Part shown: positions 60,211-64,000 of the stretch, in pieces | Layout of the letters: each line of letters begins with the position of its first letter | How positions within the stretch are numbered: the stretch's first letter is position 1 | Assembly: GCA_905178155.1 (NCBI GenBank) | Contig: CAJINV010000007.1 | Location: forward strand, 283,279-347,278 | Length of the DNA: 64,000 nucleotides | Direction: 5' to 3' | DNA from: Amoebophrya sp. A120 | Taxonomy: Eukaryota; Sar; Dinophyceae; Syndiniales; Amoebophryaceae | The notes under the pieces: generated by a model | The model's input: only the letters and a program-made list of their open reading frames with translations | What the model was told of the DNA's origin: nothing | The model's database searches: none | Translations under genes and position numbers: made by a program

Positions 60211-60506
60211 TATCCTACGTAAAAACGCCCCCCACCGACCCCATCGTTGTCATGCTAATCTGCATGCATTGCATGTTTCTCATGCGGAGCCCCGTGACAA
60301 AAATGCTCTAGTAGTGTTTTGGAATAATTTGCGTTGCTCCAATCAGCGCAATATGCTAGGTCTGTGATGCTCCTGAACTAGCTCAACAGGATTACATTAC
60401 GGGACCAAACGTGTCATGCGCAATAACCGACTCTGGTTGATTTGTCTACCAGATTTGCCATCTTGACTCTCGGGTGGTCGTGGGGACGCTTTTGCTCAGG
60501 ATCATA
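60211..60506. mobile_element. Introner B17 (family B) outside recognised genes
   Basis: 296 bp; left TATCCTACGTAAAAACGCC, right GCTTTTGCTCAGGATCA (terminus altered). No clear duplication, so it looks like an old copy. It lies about 590 bp upstream of the beta-helix start; it could sit in an unseen 5' UTR. Confidence 0.75.
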
Positions 60507-61195
60507 CAGAAAGCTAGTAAACCATCACCACCATCTTCATGACACAACCCGGAGAGATCTCTCCAAGGTTCTTCGGGCGGGTCCTACCCAAAGAGTAAGG
60601 AGGTAGTGTCGCGACACGAGGTCGTTGTATTTTTAGTTTATCGAAATGTCGCTCGGATGGTGCTGACCTTTAGTTATAGATACTCGTTGATCATGATCTC
60701 TACAAAAATTGAAATTCCCAGACCACACTGACTGGAAACTCTTTTTTATACTGTGCCTGAAGAAAAAAATCGGTAGCAGAGCGGCGGAGGTAAATTGGTA
60801 TCGATATCGATATGCACTACATCATACAGTAAAATAATCTCATCGACCACTTCTATCTTTCTAAGGGTGCAGAAAACAGGATCGATTTGGCAGTTCACTT
60901 AAAGTGTGAAGATTCTCGTTCTTCCATTCTGCCCATCTCGGGAGATGATCATGAGCCGGATAATCAATTGCTATTGCACGGCACCAGCCTTGCCTTGGCT
61001 GCATTACTGGATCCTAGTACATCGTGATCTATGAAAACAGATACTTAGTACTCGACCGCTAGCTGGACTTCAGCTTTATGGAGATCTTCTACGAGTACTT
61101 CTACTGCTAGCACATCACGACTGCTCGATCTCGATCAAAAGCGTGCAGTTCTTGCAAGTTGATCTCCAGCCTCTGCCATGATCAAGATAACGCTT

Positions 61196-61630
61196 CGGAG
61201 CTTTCGGCTTGTCCCAGGTTTGTCCCACCTCTGTCTCAGGTTTGTCCAGTCCCACCCCTGGCTCAGGTGCGTCCCAGGTTTGTCCCACCTCTGTCCCAGG
61301 TTTGTCCCACCTCTGTCCCAGGTTTGTCCTCCCACCCCTGTCCCACCTCTGTCCCAGGTTTGTCCCACCTCTGCCTCAGGTTTGTCCCACCTCTGTCCCA
61401 GGTTTGTCCCACCTCTGTCACAGGTTTGTCCCCCTTCTGGCACACCCCTGTCACAGGTTTGTCCCACCCCTGTCCCAGGTTTGTTCCACCTCTGTCAAAG
61501 GTTTGCCACACCTCTGTCCCAGGTTTGTCCCACCCCTGTCCCAGGTTTGTCCCACCCCTGTCCCAGGTCTGTCCCAGGTTTGTCCCCGGTCTGTCCCAGG
61601 TCTGCCCAAAGTTTGTCCCAGATTTGACCA
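61196..61630 (+). repeat. 22-bp minisatellite
   Basis: The unit TTTGTCCCACCTCTGTCCCAGG is repeated about 15-20 times, with several units longer or shorter. A strand bias of C+T is clear. The overlapping open frames on both strands are consequences of the repeat. Confidence 0.88.
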
Positions 61631-62404
61631 CGACGGACTACGAAAGCACTTAAAGCACACACGCGACTACGATCCGCAAGTACGATATACTAGGACCTTC
61701 ACACTGTCTGCTATCGGTATTTATAGTGGAATCTTGTTGTACTTGTACAACTACAACCGACATCCATATTTATTCGCGGCACACACACACACGTAGGAAG
61801 TTCTACACTTTGTCTTTCGCGGCACACATGATGATGAGCATGCGTAGTAATTTCGAACACCAGCTCGAGGTCAGGTGTTCGCGGGAAAGTTTTTTTCCAC
61901 TTCATGGAGGATTTTCCCGATAGTTTGATGTTGTCCGAATGGATTATGTTTGTGCTTACGTGAAAAATCGTACAGATGGATCATCAACACAATCTCGAGG
62001 ATGATCGTCGTGGAGCTTTTGTTCAATACTTACGTCTACATGCTTCTAGAAAAATTATACATGGTTCTGGTGCTGACGAGTCCGTTTTGGTGGAGAGAGA
62101 CGAGAGGAGCACGTGGATTTTTAAAATCATGGCTGTATGCACTGTGATTATATCTCTTTTTTTTTTTCAATTTGATGAATAAAATATAGCCAGGCGCATC
62201 AAGAGGCTCGCCACTCCCTGGCCCAACGTGTGGCCCGACGTGAAATCCAGGAGAGCACATCACGCGATTGTTGCCTTCTGTAAGACTGCCGGCAGTCTTC
62301 TACCTGCATCTTCTGCTACTTATCTATCATCTTCTGAGTACTTCACGCCAACGCTTTCGACATCGCAAAATACAATAAGTAACGCCATGAGATAATTGCT
62401 GTCA

Positions 62405-62484
62405 AAGTACTTCCTTCTTTCAAAACTACTTCTTCCTTCAAAACTACTTCTTCCTTCAAAACTACTTCTTCCTTCAAAACTACT
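62405..62484 (+). repeat. 18-bp tandem repeat
   Basis: The word AAAACTACTTCTTCCTTC occurs about four times in a row. Confidence 0.85.
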
Positions 62485-62818
62485 TCTGATAGACAAGGCA
62501 CGTACGTGCTTTTTGTGCAATTAAATTCTTTAACCAGTGAATCTTTAAGCTCCCGCCAGTACTTTTACTCTATGTTCATGCGACTCATCCTGAAATTCCG
62601 AAAGTAGAGTTGAAGTTTCGATACTATTAATAGAAAAGCCTTTTCTTGTCTATTGTCTTGTGTTAAAGTTGTAGCGCTCGTCGATTCCCCACGGAAAAAA
62701 ATCAACAAATCCCTATCCTTCCGAGACAACGACTCACGGCTTCTCTTTCCGAGCTTTCAAAGGACTTCGGCTGGAACTGCCACGTTGACCACGGCCGCGG
62801 GGCTGGGCACTAGGGAGG

Positions 62819-62880
62819 TGATCTACCCAACTGATGATCTACCCAACTGAGGTGATGATGATGATCTACCCAACTGAGGT
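62819..62880 (+). repeat. Short tandem repeat at the 3' end of the last gene
   Basis: GATCTACCCAACTGA occurs three times, with GATGAT spacers. It encodes PQLGRSS repeats on the minus strand and includes the stop codon. Confidence 0.75.
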
Positions 62881-64000
62881 GGAAGCTGTGGTCTTCTTGG
62901 CTCTGATCGACGGACGTATTCCTGCGCCACAGACAGCTTCTGGTCCACCAAACGAAGCTTCTGCATCCACATCGGATGAAATTCCGATTCGGTAAGCAGC
63001 TCCGGGACCAAACCCTGAATCCGCCCTTTATTGCTGAGCAACTCGTCCTTTAGCTGAAGAAGCTGCCGCTGCGCAAAAAGAAGCACCAGCCGCAGCCGCC
63101 CAGCCGCAGCCGCAGAAGCGCCAGCCGCAAACTGTTCGGCCGTCGGCCGCATGACGAGAAGCAGCCCCGCATGGTTTACACCGACTCCACGAGCTCCAGG
63201 ACGGAGCTTCGACTCCACCAGGAGAAGCGTCTGATTATGAGAGAGAAGCTCGGGAATAACGTCGGGCCAGGAAGACGGATCCAAAAGACCACGGCGACGA
63301 ACGTCCCACTGCTTCCGAAAAAGCTCCGACCATAGCTCAAGGAGGTCTGCCCGAGTGTCGGTCAGCCCCTCGCTCTCCGAAAAAAATATCCTGCGTAAAA
63401 GCGTCCCCGTTCCAGAGTCAATAATACATGGGCTTTTTGCTACACCAACCAGCCTTTTTTGGGTGTCGCGCATGACAAGCTTGGACTCGCAGTGTCGTAA
63501 GTACTAGTTGTGCTGGTGAGCTATTGTATCTGCATCAGAAATCGATCCACTACTCATCCTGATTCTAGCACGACAAAAACTGCCAGGCAGCATTAGAGAA
63601 TGCTGCTCCTGGGGCGGCGCGTGAGAACAAGTATTGCAGATTTTCAGGAAGACACGTCTGGCGTGAAGAAGCTTTTACACAGGATAACGTACCTTTCAAA
63701 GTCCGAAAACGAAAATAGTGGAAATTCAAGACCTCCCGATTCATTCTTCGCCAATTCGTCTAGATATTCAACGACCTCTCGACTAGATGAGCAGCGAGAG
63801 CGAGCCTCTGATTCGACCTGTGTAAGGGTAAGATTTTGCTCCCGCCCGAGTAGCCGTTTTATTACAATGAAAAATGTCCCCACCCCCGAACTTGAAAGCA
63901 TTTGTATTGCAAACCTTTCCAAATGAAACATTCGCCCTCTTGCATGTATCAGCATCACAGATTTCCGATCGTGAATAGCAAAAATTTGTATTGCAAAAGA
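62823..64000 (-). CDS. 3' end of an unrecognised gene
   Basis: Two exons are visible, 63859-63687 and 63386-62823, with the 5' part beyond the window. The last exon encodes about 185 residues rich in Leu, Arg, Gln and Ala, with an Ala run (AAGASAAAAG-like) and predicted amphipathic helices. It ends in a short repeat PQLGRSSSSPQLGRSS before the stop. No domain is recognised. The introner between the exons (63387-63686) and the one at the window edge (63860 on) match families B and H. The exact B junction is ambiguous because the downstream exon starts with seven T residues. Confidence 0.55.
63387..63686. mobile_element. Introner B16 (family B)
   Basis: 300 bp; ends TATCCTGCGTAAAAGCGTCC / GCTTTTACACAGGATA. 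Duplication unclear because one flank is an A run. Confidence 0.8.
63860..64000. mobile_element. Introner H2 (family H), cut by the window edge
   Basis: It starts TATTACAATGAAAAATG followed by CCCCACCCCCGAAC, the complement of the right end of H1 (43058-43361). The first 140 bases align to H1. Confidence 0.82.

Larger units (their letters stand above)
59623..62822. other. Intergenic gap with one introner and two minisatellites
   Basis: No convincing coding. It contains introner B17 (60211-60506), the 22-bp satellite (61196-61630) and an 18-bp repeat (62405-62484). Open frames over the satellite are repeat artefacts. Confidence 0.5.

Noticed and set aside
61135-61796. Open frames of 110-195 codons over the 22-bp satellite
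   Set aside because: They are present in several frames on both strands and reflect the repeat, not a gene.
1-64000. CRISPR-like regularly spaced repeats
   Set aside because: The repeated ends are inverted pairs with duplications inside eukaryotic genes, and the satellites have no unique spacers.
1-64000. Dinoflagellate spliced leader, tRNA or rRNA genes
   Set aside because: I looked for the spliced-leader sequence and for tRNA T-loop-like boxes and found none that were convincing; short or divergent RNA genes could still be missed.

Overview
The window looks like nuclear DNA of a dinoflagellate-lineage protist. The best guess is a syndinian parasite of the Amoebophrya type. That guess rests on my recollection that Amoebophrya genomes carry non-canonical introns with inverted-repeat ends ('introner elements'), and on all genes here lying on one strand. 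No marker gene or spliced-leader sequence in the window confirms it.

Layout: five protein genes, all on the minus strand, separated by 2.8-5.1 kb gaps. (1) <1-15709: ankyrin-containing protein of about 1,830 residues in the window, running off the left edge. (2) 20008-30284: about 2,080-residue protein with a candidate CHAT/caspase-like domain and one membrane span. (3) 35355-48049: about 2,020-residue type II membrane protein with a GT1 (UGT-like) glycosyltransferase domain. (4) 50864-59622: about 1,540-residue right-handed beta-helix protein resembling bacterial 'coagulation factor 5/8 type domain' proteins. (5) 62823->64000: the 3' end of an unrecognised gene.

The dominant feature is 90 introner-like elements, about 24 kb in all, and 88 of them lie inside the five genes. 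They fall into families by terminal inverted repeat (TIR): A TATCAAATGCAAA.. (with variants TATGCATTGCAAA and TATCAACTGCAAA); B TATCCTGAGTAAAAACG..; C TATCAAAAGGAAAAATCC..; D TATGAATGTGCACAAC..; E TATCCTGTGCAAAAGTATCG; F TATCGCAAGAAAAAACTG..; G TATCACACAGAAAAAAGC..; H TATTACAATGAAAAATG..; and I ATCGAAATCGACAAAG (a singleton). Except for I, elements begin TAT and end ATA (usually TATC..GATA). By hand I count 62 of 87 assessable elements with a perfect 5-bp target-site duplication. Removing the element plus one duplication copy joins the exons in frame, and this is how I reconstructed the genes. The resulting introns lack GT-AG ends, yet one ordinary GT-AG intron (54508-54706) also exists. Every family is filled with the word YTTGTNATGC or its complement, despite unrelated ends.

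Other structures: a poly(A) retro-insertion nested in an introner (21228-22269, 17-bp duplication); an introner enlarged to 1.2 kb (8727-9946); two introners stacked 5 bp apart (55410-55863); a GC-rich palindromic island between 57-bp direct repeats (32342-34701); a 12-bp satellite (49920-50205) and a 22-bp satellite (61196-61630). I see no transposase, tRNA, rRNA or CRISPR.
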